Shown piece by piece: positions 17,298 through 26,147 of a stretch of 64,000 nt of DNA. A program made the position numbers and the translations under genes. Positions within the stretch are counted from its first letter, which is position 1. Every line of letters starts with the position of its first letter. The notes beneath the pieces were generated by a model. The model was not told the DNA's origin, searched no databases, and saw nothing but the letters and a program-made list of their open reading frames with translations. This DNA is from Flavobacteriaceae bacterium R38. GTDB lineage: Bacteria; Bacteroidota; Bacteroidia; Flavobacteriales; Flavobacteriaceae. The DNA is taken from contig WXYP01000002.1 of the NCBI GenBank assembly GCA_009901575.1, positions 124,001 to 188,000 of the forward strand, in the 5' to 3' direction.

Positions 17298-19198
17298 TGT
17301 GTTATTAGTGTATATTGATTTTTATGATTTACCTTAATTTTATTATAATCCAATAATAACCTTAAAACATGAATAATAGCTTTTTCGCTGTATGGTAATT
17401 GTTCTGAAAGTTCCCTGGATGTTTTCGCTCCTTTTGATAAGGTTTGTATAAGTTGTTTGCCAATGTCTTTTATATCTTTTGCTGTTAATTCTTCTTTTTC
17501 TTTTTTACATACAGAACAAGTGCCACACGTATCACCATTAATTTCACCAAAATAACTTAAAAGTTGTACACTTTTACAAACTTCTTCATCATTGATATAA
17601 TTTAAGATAGCTTTTACTTGTAATTCTTTAAGGTGTTTATACTGTCTAATGTCTTTTGCTATAGTATTAATGGTTTTTTCATCTTCTCTTGGCAATAAAA
17701 ATGTGATTTGAGTATCCCGATTGAGAGCAGAATAATTAATAATTTCATCTTTTGCCAGTTTTCTTAAAACATGTTCAACTTCTTTTTCTGATGTACCGGT
17801 TTTACTGGAAATAAGATGAAGGTTTATTTTGGTTTCCAAATCAAAAACACCTCCATAAGTACGTAAAATAGCCTGTGTGATGGTTTCAAGCTGATAATTA
17901 GTGTCTAGATAAGAAAAGAGCTGATGATTAGATACTATAAATTGTATGGTAGTTTGTTTGTCAAAATTTTCAGAAAAAGTAACAATACTATGCCGGTCCA
18001 ATAATTTTAATCCGTTATAAGCTAAAATAGTATTGAATTGATAGGTATGGCAAAATTCAGAAAACTTAAAATTGTGAGAAGTATGTTCTCCTTCTCCGTA
18101 AGAGATTTGAAAATAACTATAGAGTTTTTTGTAAAGTAGTTTGATAAACGCTACATCTGGAAGTACACTTAAAAACTGCTTTTTTACCTGTAATTCATCG
18201 CTTTCATTTTTTAATAAGATAGCATGTGATAGTTCTCCATTTCTACCGGCACGTCCGGCCTCCTGATAATAATTTTCAATATTTTCAGGTAAATTCATGT
18301 GGATAACGGTTTGTACATCTGGTTTGTCTATCCCCATGCCAAAAGCATTGGTAGCAACCATTACTCTAACTTTGTTCTGTAACCAAAGCTGTAGGCGTTC
18401 ATCTTTTTCAATTGAAGAAATTCCGCCATGATAAAAAGTGGCAGTGATATGGTTCGTATTTAAGAAATTAGAAATTTCTATGGTAGCTTTTCTGCTTCTT
18501 ACGTAGATAATAGCGGCTCCTTTAAATTGATTTAAAAGTAATTTAATCCTGTAATGTTTATCAGGCTCTTCAAGTACAGAGTAAATAATATTGGGCCTTG
18601 CAAATGATTTTTTGACTACAGTAGCATGTTTCATTTGCAAATTAGCTATTATATCTTCTGTAACTTTAGGAGTTGCAGAGGCAGTAAGTGCAATTACAGG
18701 AACTTCCGGAAATAAATCTTTTAATATAGTACAATCCCTGTATGCGGGCCTGAAATCGTTTCCCCATTGTGAGATACAATGTGCTTCATCTATAGCAATT
18801 AAATTCACGGGCATTTGCCGTATTCTATCCTGAACCAAATCCTGCTTTAAACGTTCCGGAGAGAGGTATAAAAATTTATAATTTCCATAAATACAATTAT
18901 CCAGAAGAGCATCAACTTCTTCGTATTTAATTCCCCCGGTTAGGGCTATAGCCTTTATTCCTTTTTGTTTTAGGTTTTCAACCTGATCTTTCATCAGTGC
19001 TACTAAAGGAGAGATCACAATACAAATACCGTTGTTTATCATCGCAGGTAATTGAAAGCAAATAGATTTTCCCCCTCCGGTTGGAAGTAAGGCTAAAACA
19101 TCTTCCCCTTTTAAAATACGCTCTATAATTTCTTGTTGAGGTGCTCTAAAAGAAGTAAATCCCCATATTTTTTGAAGAAGCTCCAGGGGCGTATTCAT
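17294..19198 (-). CDS. recQ: RecQ family ATP-dependent DNA helicase
   Basis: A 634-residue 3'-5' DNA helicase. Walker A is LLPTGGGKSICFQLP (near residue 40) and the DEAH box is IAIDEAHCISQWGNDFRP. Helicase motifs ATNAFGMGIDKPDV and YYQEAGRAGRNGE complete the core. The RecQ zinc module has its cysteines in the segment from EEVCKSVQL to GDTCGTCSVC, followed by a winged helix. There is no clear HRDC domain, so it is the short form. It sits in the middle of a three-gene overlapping operon, 4 bp overlap on both sides. Confidence 0.95.
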   Translation of the reverse strand: MNTPLELLQKIWGFTSFRAPQQEIIERILKGEDVLALLPTGGGKSICFQLPAMINNGICIVISPLVALMKDQVENLKQKGIKAIALTGGIKYEEVDALLDNCIYGNYKFLYLSPERLKQDLVQDRIRQMPVNLIAIDEAHCISQWGNDFRPAYRDCTILKDLFPEVPVIALTASATPKVTEDIIANLQMKHATVVKKSFARPNIIYSVLEEPDKHYRIKLLLNQFKGAAIIYVRSRKATIEISNFLNTNHITATFYHGGISSIEKDERLQLWLQNKVRVMVATNAFGMGIDKPDVQTVIHMNLPENIENYYQEAGRAGRNGELSHAILLKNESDELQVKKQFLSVLPDVAFIKLLYKKLYSYFQISYGEGEHTSHNFKFSEFCHTYQFNTILAYNGLKLLDRHSIVTFSENFDKQTTIQFIVSNHQLFSYLDTNYQLETITQAILRTYGGVFDLETKINLHLISSKTGTSEKEVEHVLRKLAKDEIINYSALNRDTQITFLLPREDEKTINTIAKDIRQYKHLKELQVKAILNYINDEEVCKSVQLLSYFGEINGDTCGTCSVCKKEKEELTAKDIKDIGKQLIQTLSKGAKTSRELSEQLPYSEKAIIHVLRLLLDYNKIKVNHKNQYTLITQ

Positions 19199-19761
19199 AT
19201 TCCGGGATTGAGGTGATCTAAAATAAAATGAATTCGTTCATGAATACTTCCAAAAGGCACACTTATGGGATCGTAACCGAATAAGCGATATATTTTTTCT
19301 AAACTATGATGAATTCCTACCGTTTGATCAAAGCTTTCAAAACGTTCGTTATCTGAAGTAAAAATTTCTTTCCAGGGAGGTAATATAAAAACCTTTTCAT
19401 AACGATGATTTTCGCAGGCTTCTGTAAATTTTTGTCCGTATTCCTGTGCAAAGAAATCCATATAGGCCAGTACATCCGGAATACCTCTATCGTAAAAAAC
19501 AGGCTTTTTACACTGCTTGGGAGCATTTAAAAATTGTTGTATTCTCCCTTCCAAAATTTGGATGTTAAAACTTAAAGGATCTTCAACAGATACAATTGGA
19601 TTTGAAGCAAAAATACTTGACTTTTCTTCAGCTTTGGCTTTTTTAGTCATATCTCTTATTACTTCTTCAAAACAAAAATATCCCGCACTTTCCAAAGTAG
19701 AAATTACAGCGGTTTTTCCTGTACCCGGACCACCGGTTATGACTATTTTACGTGTACTCAA
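19195..19761 (-). CDS. AAA_28-type P-loop NTPase
   Basis: A 188-residue single-domain nucleotide-binding protein. It begins MSTRKIVITGGPGTGKTAVI with a complete Walker A (GGPGTGKT, residues 10-17). Later PVFYDRGIPDVLAYMDFF contains the D-R-G motif seen in nucleoside kinase-like and AAA_28 families. The C-terminal part YRLFGYDPISVPFGSIHERI is also conserved in that group. The substrate is unknown; some AAA_28 proteins resemble nucleotide kinases. It heads the operon that continues into recQ and fmt. Confidence 0.85.
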   Translation of the reverse strand: MSTRKIVITGGPGTGKTAVISTLESAGYFCFEEVIRDMTKKAKAEEKSSIFASNPIVSVEDPLSFNIQILEGRIQQFLNAPKQCKKPVFYDRGIPDVLAYMDFFAQEYGQKFTEACENHRYEKVFILPPWKEIFTSDNERFESFDQTVGIHHSLEKIYRLFGYDPISVPFGSIHERIHFILDHLNPGI

Positions 19762-19881
19762 ATTACAGATTTAAATACAAAATTAATGAAATACAATTGT
19801 AACTTAAAAAAGCTGAAAATGCATTTTAACACGCCTGCTATTTTTTTAATTCTTAATCGGAACCTCAAAAAATGAAATATG

Positions 19882-19889
19882 TATCTTTG
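19882..19889 (+). promoter_or_regulatory. -7 element upstream of the DUF493 gene
   Basis: TATCTTTG matches TAnnTTTG and places the transcript start near 19895. This lies downstream of the farthest possible start codon (19879) and so supports translation from the ATG at 19909. No clear TTG at -33. Confidence 0.55.
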
Positions 19890-19908
19890 CGGGAATAAAA
19901 AGAATTCT

Positions 19909-20199
19909 ATGGATGCTTCTGAAAAGTCTGAATCTTTCTACTTACGACTAAAAAATGAACTGGCCAATAGTACTATTTGGCCTTCTAAATATTTATATAA
20001 GTTTATTATCCCTTCAGAAATTGAAAAAATTAAACAAATTGAAAAGATTTTTGATAATACCGGAGCTGTGATCGAGTCAAAACAGTCTTCTAATGGTAAA
20101 TATACCAGCTTGTCGATAACAGTTCATCTTAAAAATCCTGATGCTGTAATTGAAAAATACAAAGAAGTAGGTAAGGTAGAAGGTGTCATTTCATTGTAA
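19909..20199 (+). CDS. DUF493 (YbeD-like) family protein
   Basis: A 96-residue protein, start set at MDASEKSESFYLRLKNELAN because a -7 promoter element overlaps the longer frame. It contains FPSK-like WPSKYLYKFIIPSE followed by an ACT-like beta-alpha-beta fold and ends in KYKEVGKVEGVISL. This is the DUF493/YbeD group, small regulators of unclear role in bacteria. It precedes the DUF4290 and murA genes in the same direction; the 85-bp gap leaves co-transcription open. Confidence 0.85.
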   Translation: MDASEKSESFYLRLKNELANSTIWPSKYLYKFIIPSEIEKIKQIEKIFDNTGAVIESKQSSNGKYTSLSITVHLKNPDAVIEKYKEVGKVEGVISL

Positions 20200-20284
20200 T
20201 AATTTTACATAGTTGATTATTTTTTAGTACTTTGCGATTAAATTGCTTCACAAGACAAAACCTCAAACATAATTTCTAAATATT

Positions 20285-20938
20285 TTGATAGAAAATATAG
20301 AATATAATACAGAGCGTCCTAGGCTTATTATACCTGAATACGGACGTCATATTCAAAAAATGGTAGACTATGCAGTTGCCATTGAAAGTAAAGAAGAACG
20401 TAACAAAATAGCACAGGCTATTATAGGTGTTATGGGAAATTTAAATCCGCATCTAAGAGATGTACCGGATTTTCAGCATAAATTATGGGATCAGATTTTT
20501 ATTATGTCTGATTTTAAATTAGATGTAGACTCTCCATACCCAAAACCTTCTAAAGAGCTATTAGCAGAACGTCCGGAACCACTTAATTATCCGCAAAGCT
20601 ATCCTAAGTATCGTTTCTATGGAAACAATATTAAAAAGATGATTGATGTGGCCAATAGCTGGGAAGAAGGAGATTTAAAAGAAGCTTTAAAATTTACGAT
20701 TGCCAATCATATGAAAAAAAGCTATCTCAACTGGAATAAGGATACTGTTGAAGATAGTGTTATTTTTCAGCATTTGTTTGAATTGAGTGATGGGAAGATT
20801 AACCTGGCCGATTCAAATGAGAACTTATCAGACAGTAGCAATTTGTTGCGTGCTAAAAGTAAGGGTAATAATCATGGTCGCCAGAATAATGGCAAGAAAA
20901 ACTACAGAAACAATAATCGTAATAAAAAGCGTTTTTAA
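20285..20938 (+). CDS. DUF4290 family protein, TTG start
   Basis: A 217-residue protein with the family's opening block MIENIEYNTERPRLIIPEYG, RHIQKMVDYAVAIE. The start codon is TTG; no ATG is available until residue 27 (MVDYA), inside the conserved block, so TTG is very likely real. The C-terminal 30 residues are low-complexity and basic/Asn-rich (NNHGRQNNGKKNYRNNNRNK), as if for RNA or membrane contact. DUF4290 is conserved in Bacteroidota and often, as here, immediately upstream of murA (23-bp gap). Function unknown. Confidence 0.85.
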   Translation: MIENIEYNTERPRLIIPEYGRHIQKMVDYAVAIESKEERNKIAQAIIGVMGNLNPHLRDVPDFQHKLWDQIFIMSDFKLDVDSPYPKPSKELLAERPEPLNYPQSYPKYRFYGNNIKKMIDVANSWEEGDLKEALKFTIANHMKKSYLNWNKDTVEDSVIFQHLFELSDGKINLADSNENLSDSSNLLRAKSKGNNHGRQNNGKKNYRNNNRNKKRF

Positions 20939-20961
20939 AATTTTAGCTGTTATATAATTTC

Positions 20962-22269
20962 ATGGGAACTTTTAAGATTGAAGGCGGACACCAACTTAAA
21001 GGAGAAATTACTCCACAAGGTGCAAAAAATGAAGCCTTACAGATACTATGTGCTGTATTATTAACTCCGGATAAAGTAACAATTAATAATATCCCGAATA
21101 TAATTGATGTCAATAAATTAATTGATTTACTGGAAAACCTCGGGGTTAAAATTCAGAAAAACGGAAAAGGCTCTTATACCTTTCAGGCAGATGAGGTCAA
21201 CCTTGATTATTTGCAGTCTGAACAATTTAAAGAAGACGGTAAAGGGTTAAGAGGTTCTATTATGATTGTAGGGCCATTACTGGCTCGTTTTGGAAAGGGA
21301 TACATTCCTAAACCCGGTGGAGATAAAATAGGCAGGAGAAGGCTGGATACACATTTTGAAGGATTTATTAACCTTGGAGCTAAATTTAGATATAACAGGG
21401 AAGAGTATTTTTACGGGGTAGAAGCAGATGAGTTAAAAGGAACTTACATGCTTTTAGATGAAGCATCTGTTACCGGAACTGCCAATATTTTAATGGCAGC
21501 AGTTTTAGCCAAAGGCAAGACAACAATATACAATGCAGCTTGTGAACCTTATTTACAGCAATTGTGTAAAATGTTGAACAGCATGGGAGCTGATATAAGT
21601 GGGGTAGGATCTAATTTGCTTGAAATAGAAGGAGTAGAAAGTTTAAATGGATGTGAACATACTATCCTTCCTGATATGATTGAGATTGGGAGTTGGATTG
21701 GATTGGCAGCAATGACCAAAAGTGAGATTACAGTTAAGAATGTAAGCTGGGACGATTTAGGTCAGATTCCAAATATATTTAGAAAACTAGGAATCACTGT
21801 AGAACAAAAAGGAGATGATATTTTTATCCCATCTCATAAAGACGGATTCGAAGTACAAAGCTATATAGACGGTTCAATTCTTACGATTTCTGATGCCCCA
21901 TGGCCCGGGTTTACCCCGGATTTATTGAGTATTATTTTAACTATAGCAACTCAAGCAAGAGGAAGTGTATTGGTGCATCAAAAAATGTTTGAAAGCCGTT
22001 TGTTCTTTACAGATAAACTTATAGATATGGGAGCCAAGATCATTCTTTGTGATCCGCACAGGGCTACTGTAATTGGACATGATTTTAAATCGCAATTGAA
22101 AGCAACTACAATGACCTCACCAGATATTAGAGCAGGGATTTCGTTATTAATAGCTGCATTATCTGCAAAAGGAACCTCCACTATTCACAATATTGAACAG
22201 ATTGACAGAGGGTATGAGAATATTGATGAACGCTTAAGAGCTATCGGAGCCAGAATAGAGCGTTTTTGA
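20962..22269 (+). CDS. murA: UDP-N-acetylglucosamine 1-carboxyvinyltransferase
   Basis: First committed step of peptidoglycan synthesis: transfer of enolpyruvate from PEP to UDP-GlcNAc. The 435-residue protein has the pseudo-twofold EPSP synthase-like fold. Landmarks are GAKNEALQILCAVLL (K22-N23 pair), RGSIMIVGPLLARFGKGYIP with the conserved Arg, and DLLSIILTIATQARG. At the usual Cys115 loop the sequence reads PKPGGDKIGRRRLDTH, with Asp in the position of the fosfomycin-target Cys (as in mycobacterial MurA). That suggests natural fosfomycin insensitivity. The adjacent convergent gene ends 5 bp away. Confidence 0.95.
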   Translation: MGTFKIEGGHQLKGEITPQGAKNEALQILCAVLLTPDKVTINNIPNIIDVNKLIDLLENLGVKIQKNGKGSYTFQADEVNLDYLQSEQFKEDGKGLRGSIMIVGPLLARFGKGYIPKPGGDKIGRRRLDTHFEGFINLGAKFRYNREEYFYGVEADELKGTYMLLDEASVTGTANILMAAVLAKGKTTIYNAACEPYLQQLCKMLNSMGADISGVGSNLLEIEGVESLNGCEHTILPDMIEIGSWIGLAAMTKSEITVKNVSWDDLGQIPNIFRKLGITVEQKGDDIFIPSHKDGFEVQSYIDGSILTISDAPWPGFTPDLLSIILTIATQARGSVLVHQKMFESRLFFTDKLIDMGAKIILCDPHRATVIGHDFKSQLKATTMTSPDIRAGISLLIAALSAKGTSTIHNIEQIDRGYENIDERLRAIGARIERF

Positions 22270-22274
22270 TATAG

Positions 22275-23546
22275 TTAAGCTATTTTTTCAAGTATAGTAA
22301 CCAGTTCGTCAATATCTTTTTTAGTGATATAGATCGCAAAAGAAAATCGCAGCGCATTTAAGTTAAAGCCTGTCATTGGCCTGCAATCTATGTTAAACTC
22401 ATCTGCAAGTTGTTTTTTAACATCAGACACATTTTTACCCAAAACCTCCACAACCTGGATAGCACTTGAAAGCTCATCATTTGGAGGAGTTTTGAGTTTA
22501 AATTTAGGGTTGCCTTCAATTTTTGACCTAAAATATGATTTCAATTCATAAGAACGCTGATGAATTTTTTGTTGCCCTACTTCATCGTAAAATTCTATAG
22601 CAGCCCCTAATCCTAAAATTTCAGATAAATTACGGGTATTATAATTTTCAAGCCTTCGGATACTACTATCAGTATGCCCCCTGGCTACCATTAATGGTTT
22701 TAAATGATGCTGACTTTCTTTTTTTGCATAAAAAATGCCAACTCCTTTTGGAGAAAATAGCCATTTATGAGAACTGGCAGCATAAAAATCACATTCCAGA
22801 TCATGCAAATCGATTTTAAACATTCCTGCTGATTGTGCTCCATCAACTGCAACTAAAATACCTTTTTCATGTGCAATTTTCGATACTTCTTTTACAGGGA
22901 GAATCATCCCGTTTGTATTCACAATATGGCACATAGAGATGATCTTGGTTTTGGGAGTGATCGCTTTCTTGTAAATCTCAACAATTTCCTCTTTATTTTT
23001 AGGAAGGATAGGCAATTCCGGCCTGACTAATTTAATACCCCTGGATTCCTGCCATACTTCCCAGGGGATAGTTCCGCTAGGGTGTTCATGATCCGCTAAT
23101 ATGACTTCATCTCCGGGTTTCAAATCGAAACTCCGGGCAATTAAATTTATCCCTTCTGTAGTATTGTGTATTAATGCAATTTCTTCTTTGGATACAGAAA
23201 ATAATTCGGCAACATTTTCACGTACCGTCTCTTTTTTTTGTTGCCATCCTCCCCACATATATTTGGAAGGGAATCCATCTAAAGTTTTCCTGAATTCTTC
23301 TGCTGCTTTTTGAACAGAAACCGGAGAAGGACCTAATGATGCGTTGTTAAAATACCTAAGGCGAGGAGCAAAGACGAATTGTTCTTTAACGGCTTCCCAA
23401 AAAGCTTCTGTATCCTCTTCTTTTAACCTTGGCCATTTCTTTGAAATAGAGGTATCATTTGCTACTACAAGGTTTGGTAATACTAAAGAACCGGCTATAC
23501 CAGTAGTAAAAGATTTGATAAATTTTCTGCGATCTGTGTTTTTCAT
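22275..23546 (-). CDS. Aminotransferase class V protein with Tat-type signal
   Basis: A 423-residue PLP enzyme of the NifS/isopenicillin N epimerase-like group. The N-terminus MKNTDRRKFIKSFTTGIAGS has a twin-arginine motif (DRRKFIKS) followed by a hydrophobic stretch, so it is probably exported folded with its cofactor. The PLP lysine lies in FYAASSHKWLFSPKGVGIFY near residue 252, preceded by VAVDGAQSAG. The substrate is unknown. It is monocistronic, convergent with murA. Confidence 0.85.
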   Translation of the reverse strand: MKNTDRRKFIKSFTTGIAGSLVLPNLVVANDTSISKKWPRLKEEDTEAFWEAVKEQFVFAPRLRYFNNASLGPSPVSVQKAAEEFRKTLDGFPSKYMWGGWQQKKETVRENVAELFSVSKEEIALIHNTTEGINLIARSFDLKPGDEVILADHEHPSGTIPWEVWQESRGIKLVRPELPILPKNKEEIVEIYKKAITPKTKIISMCHIVNTNGMILPVKEVSKIAHEKGILVAVDGAQSAGMFKIDLHDLECDFYAASSHKWLFSPKGVGIFYAKKESQHHLKPLMVARGHTDSSIRRLENYNTRNLSEILGLGAAIEFYDEVGQQKIHQRSYELKSYFRSKIEGNPKFKLKTPPNDELSSAIQVVEVLGKNVSDVKKQLADEFNIDCRPMTGFNLNALRFSFAIYITKKDIDELVTILEKIA

Positions 23547-23572
23547 GAATCAGGAAATTAAAATATGCAAAA

Positions 23573-23608
23573 AGAAAGGCCATCCGAGCTAACTCGTGTA
23601 GCCTTTCT
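23573..23608 (-). terminator. Terminator of the M20 hydrolase gene
   Basis: AGAAAGGC / GCCTTTCT stem with a 20-nt loop, followed on the minus strand by TTTTTGCATATTTT. Confidence 0.6.
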
Positions 23609-23621
23609 GTTATAATTATAA

Positions 23622-25064
23622 CTATTTATTTTGAGCAATTGGAGGAGGTCCGTCTGGTACCATTCCTTTATAAACAGTATCTCCTTTTCTTTCTTTAAAT
23701 TCTTTTTTAACCGCTTCTACCAACTTAGGGCTTTCAAATAAATCAGTCATGGTCATGCTTAATGCTTTTGCAGCTTGTTCTAGTCCTTTATGCCCAATTG
23801 ACATTCCTCCACAAGCTACTACAGCCCATGAATGCCAGGGAGTATCTTTTGGGGCTATGGTAGTTCTTAACCTGATAGTGGGTACTATCCAACTTACATC
23901 TCCTACATCTGTAGAACCTCCACCAGGATGTTCTAAAGTTTCTTCTAAAGGCCTTATTGCGCTGTCCATACCTACCTGAGGTTTTCCGGTAGCTTCCTGT
24001 ATTTTTTTTCCAAATGCATTTTCTTCTTCGGTATAAGTAATAGGACCGAGATATTCCAGGTTCTTTTGCATTGCCACTCCTCCGGTTCTGTTTACCAGTA
24101 ATTCGTAGATTCCTGAGACTAATGAAATTTTATAATCTACATTAGCCATAATTGCAGCCCCTTCTGCCATTTTTTGAACTTGTTCGTAAACCGGTAACAT
24201 TCCTTCTCTTTTTGTATCCCGTACACGTACCCATAATCTGGAATAATCCGGAACCACGTTAACTACTTGTCCGCCATCCTGAATATGATAATGAATTCTA
24301 ACTGTCGGTTTAATATGTTCTCTGTAGTAATTAATCCCGGTGGTATATAATTCCAAAGCATCAGATGCACTACGCCCATTCCATGGATCACCTGAAGCAT
24401 GAGCAGCCTGTCCGTTAAATTCTACAATAAAATCTACTAGAGCCAATGAGCTTTGAACATCTGCTTTGGTTTCTGCAGATGGGTGCCAATCCAGGCAAAC
24501 ATCTAAATCATCAAACAAACCTGCTCTTACCATCCACAACTTTCCAAAAAACTTTTCTTCTGCAGGGGTACCGTAAAATCTAACAGTTCCTTTTAATTTT
24601 CCTTGCTCAATAAGTTCTTTTACAGCTATGGCAGCTCCCAAACTTGCAGTACCAAAAATATTATGTCCACAACCGTGTCCCGGAGCTCCTGTATTAATCG
24701 GACTCTTTTCTGGTGTAGTATTCTGAGATAAACCAGGTAAGGCATCAAACTCTCCTAAAATTCCGATGATTGGACTTCCGGACCCATAACTTGCTACAAA
24801 AGCTGTGGGCATTCCTGCAACCCCTCGTTCCACTTTAAATCCGTTTTTTTCTGCATAATCTGCCAGAACTTTAGAAGAAGTATTTTCATTAAAAGCAGTT
24901 TCTGCTGCAGCCCATATTTGATCACTCACATCGATGAGTTCGGATCTGTGTTTTTCTACAGATGCAATTACTGCTTTTTTGTTTTTTGATATTCTCTGCG
25001 CATTTACGTTTAATGTGCTAAGCACAAAAATCAGGCACATTAATTTCAAAGAAGTTTTTATCAT
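23622..25064 (-). CDS. Secreted M20 family amidohydrolase (AbgB-like)
   Basis: A 480-residue protein with a signal peptide (MIKTSLKLMCLIFVLSTLNV, NAQ). The peptidase M20 metal sites are visible: GHGCGHNIFGTASLG (residues about 128-142), TPAEEKFFGK with the catalytic Glu pair, and LDWHPSAETKADVQSS. The dimerisation domain begins with VDFIVEFNGQAAHASGDPWN. Near the end, GGGSTDVGDVSWIVPTIRLR supplies the last ligand. AbgB-type enzymes cleave aminoacyl amides such as p-aminobenzoyl-glutamate. This one is periplasmic, so peptide-like or acylated amino acid substrates are likelier. Confidence 0.88.
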   Translation of the reverse strand: MIKTSLKLMCLIFVLSTLNVNAQRISKNKKAVIASVEKHRSELIDVSDQIWAAAETAFNENTSSKVLADYAEKNGFKVERGVAGMPTAFVASYGSGSPIIGILGEFDALPGLSQNTTPEKSPINTGAPGHGCGHNIFGTASLGAAIAVKELIEQGKLKGTVRFYGTPAEEKFFGKLWMVRAGLFDDLDVCLDWHPSAETKADVQSSLALVDFIVEFNGQAAHASGDPWNGRSASDALELYTTGINYYREHIKPTVRIHYHIQDGGQVVNVVPDYSRLWVRVRDTKREGMLPVYEQVQKMAEGAAIMANVDYKISLVSGIYELLVNRTGGVAMQKNLEYLGPITYTEEENAFGKKIQEATGKPQVGMDSAIRPLEETLEHPGGGSTDVGDVSWIVPTIRLRTTIAPKDTPWHSWAVVACGGMSIGHKGLEQAAKALSMTMTDLFESPKLVEAVKKEFKERKGDTVYKGMVPDGPPPIAQNK

Positions 25065-25158
25065 AATAAGATATTTGATAGTTAGTAATTCTCAATCCTA
25101 TAATTGTATTGCGATTTAAAACTTAGGTATGGTTTTAGTTTGATTGTCAAAATTAGTT

Positions 25159-25578
25159 TTAAGTGGTCCAGAGTGTTTTGGTATGTTCGGCACTTTGTGT
25201 GATTAGTTCTGTTAATACATTCATGTCAATATCTGAAAGCTTGTTAATATATAAACATCCTTTCCCGGTTTTATGCTTTCCAAGTCTTTCCATAAGTTGC
25301 TCATATCTTTTAAATCCGGGCATAATATAAATGGTTAAACTTTGTTTTCTGGGAGAAAACCCAACCTGGAACCAATCTCCTTCACGACCGCTCTTGTATT
25401 TATAATGGATTTTTCCAAACCCGATTAAACTCGGTCCCCATAAAACAGGACCAACTCCGGTAATTTTTTCCATTAAGTCCAAAATAACAAAGCTGTCTTT
25501 ACGCCTGGTTTCATTTTCAACAGCATTTAAAAAATCAATAACAGAGCCTTCTGTTGGTTTAGTTTTATTCTGAGACAT
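25159..25578 (-). CDS. DUF1801 (YdhG/YjbR-like fold) protein
   Basis: A 139-residue protein. It begins MSQNKTKPTEGSVIDFLNAV and has the family's GPVLWGPSLIGFGKIHYKYK and GDWFQVGFSPRKQSLTIYIM blocks, then GKHKTGKGCLYINKLSDID. DUF1801 proteins are small cytosolic proteins of unknown activity. Monocistronic, between two same-strand genes with spacers above 90 bp on either side. Confidence 0.85.
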   Translation of the reverse strand: MSQNKTKPTEGSVIDFLNAVENETRRKDSFVILDLMEKITGVGPVLWGPSLIGFGKIHYKYKSGREGDWFQVGFSPRKQSLTIYIMPGFKRYEQLMERLGKHKTGKGCLYINKLSDIDMNVLTELITQSAEHTKTLWTT

Positions 25579-25656
25579 GAGCTATAAAATAATCTACCAG
25601 ACAAGATAAGGTTTTTTCAGTTGATAGAAAAGTTACTTTTTGTCATATATTCTAAT

Positions 25657-25683
25657 AAAAAAAGAGTGCATTTGCACTCTTTT
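25657..25683. terminator. Terminator after the SnoaL-like gene
   Basis: AAAGAGTGCA / TGCACTCTTT stem with A and T runs on both flanks. It lies 34 bp past the stop codon at 25717. Confidence 0.8.
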
Positions 25684-25716
25684 CTGATGACTAATTAACC
25701 TGGAATTTATAATATA

Positions 25717-26079
25717 CTATCCCATAGTATAGAAAAATTGCTCACTAACAATTTTTCCATCATTTACTTCATAAACACATACTTCTTCCATTTGTTGACG
25801 ACCACTGTCTTTAAAAGTGACATCAAAATTCATACTGCATGTGAAATGATTCCCTGCCACTATCGGATTTGAAATTTCTCCGCTATGAAATTCCTGAACG
25901 TTTTCGAACCATTCTATGCTTTTCCTGGTAACTGCTTCTTTCCCTGAAGCTATTTCATTAGGAAATCCGGGCATTTCTCTGCTTATTACATCATTTGAAT
26001 ATAACTCTTCGAGGGCTTCCATATTTTTCCCTTCTCTGCAAAGTGATACTAATCGGTTTGCTACATCTTGTGTTTTCAT
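25717..26079 (-). CDS. SnoaL/NTF2-like protein
   Basis: A 120-residue protein with the NTF2-like fold. The ATG at complement 26077-26079 gives MKTQDVANRLVSLCREGKNM; the frame extends 10 codons upstream only by a TTG start. Key blocks are the long first helix, YSNDVISREMPGFPNEIASG (family loop), KSIEWFENVQEFHSGEI and the last strands VCVYEVNDGKIVSEQFFYTM. The conserved pocket could hold a small hydrophobic ligand or be catalytic; no evidence either way. Confidence 0.85.
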   Translation of the reverse strand: MKTQDVANRLVSLCREGKNMEALEELYSNDVISREMPGFPNEIASGKEAVTRKSIEWFENVQEFHSGEISNPIVAGNHFTCSMNFDVTFKDSGRQQMEEVCVYEVNDGKIVSEQFFYTMG

Positions 26080-26147
26080 TGTTTTTTGATTATTGTTTAT
26101 AAACAACAAGTTATAAAAAACAATGTATGAAGATGATTAAAGAAACG

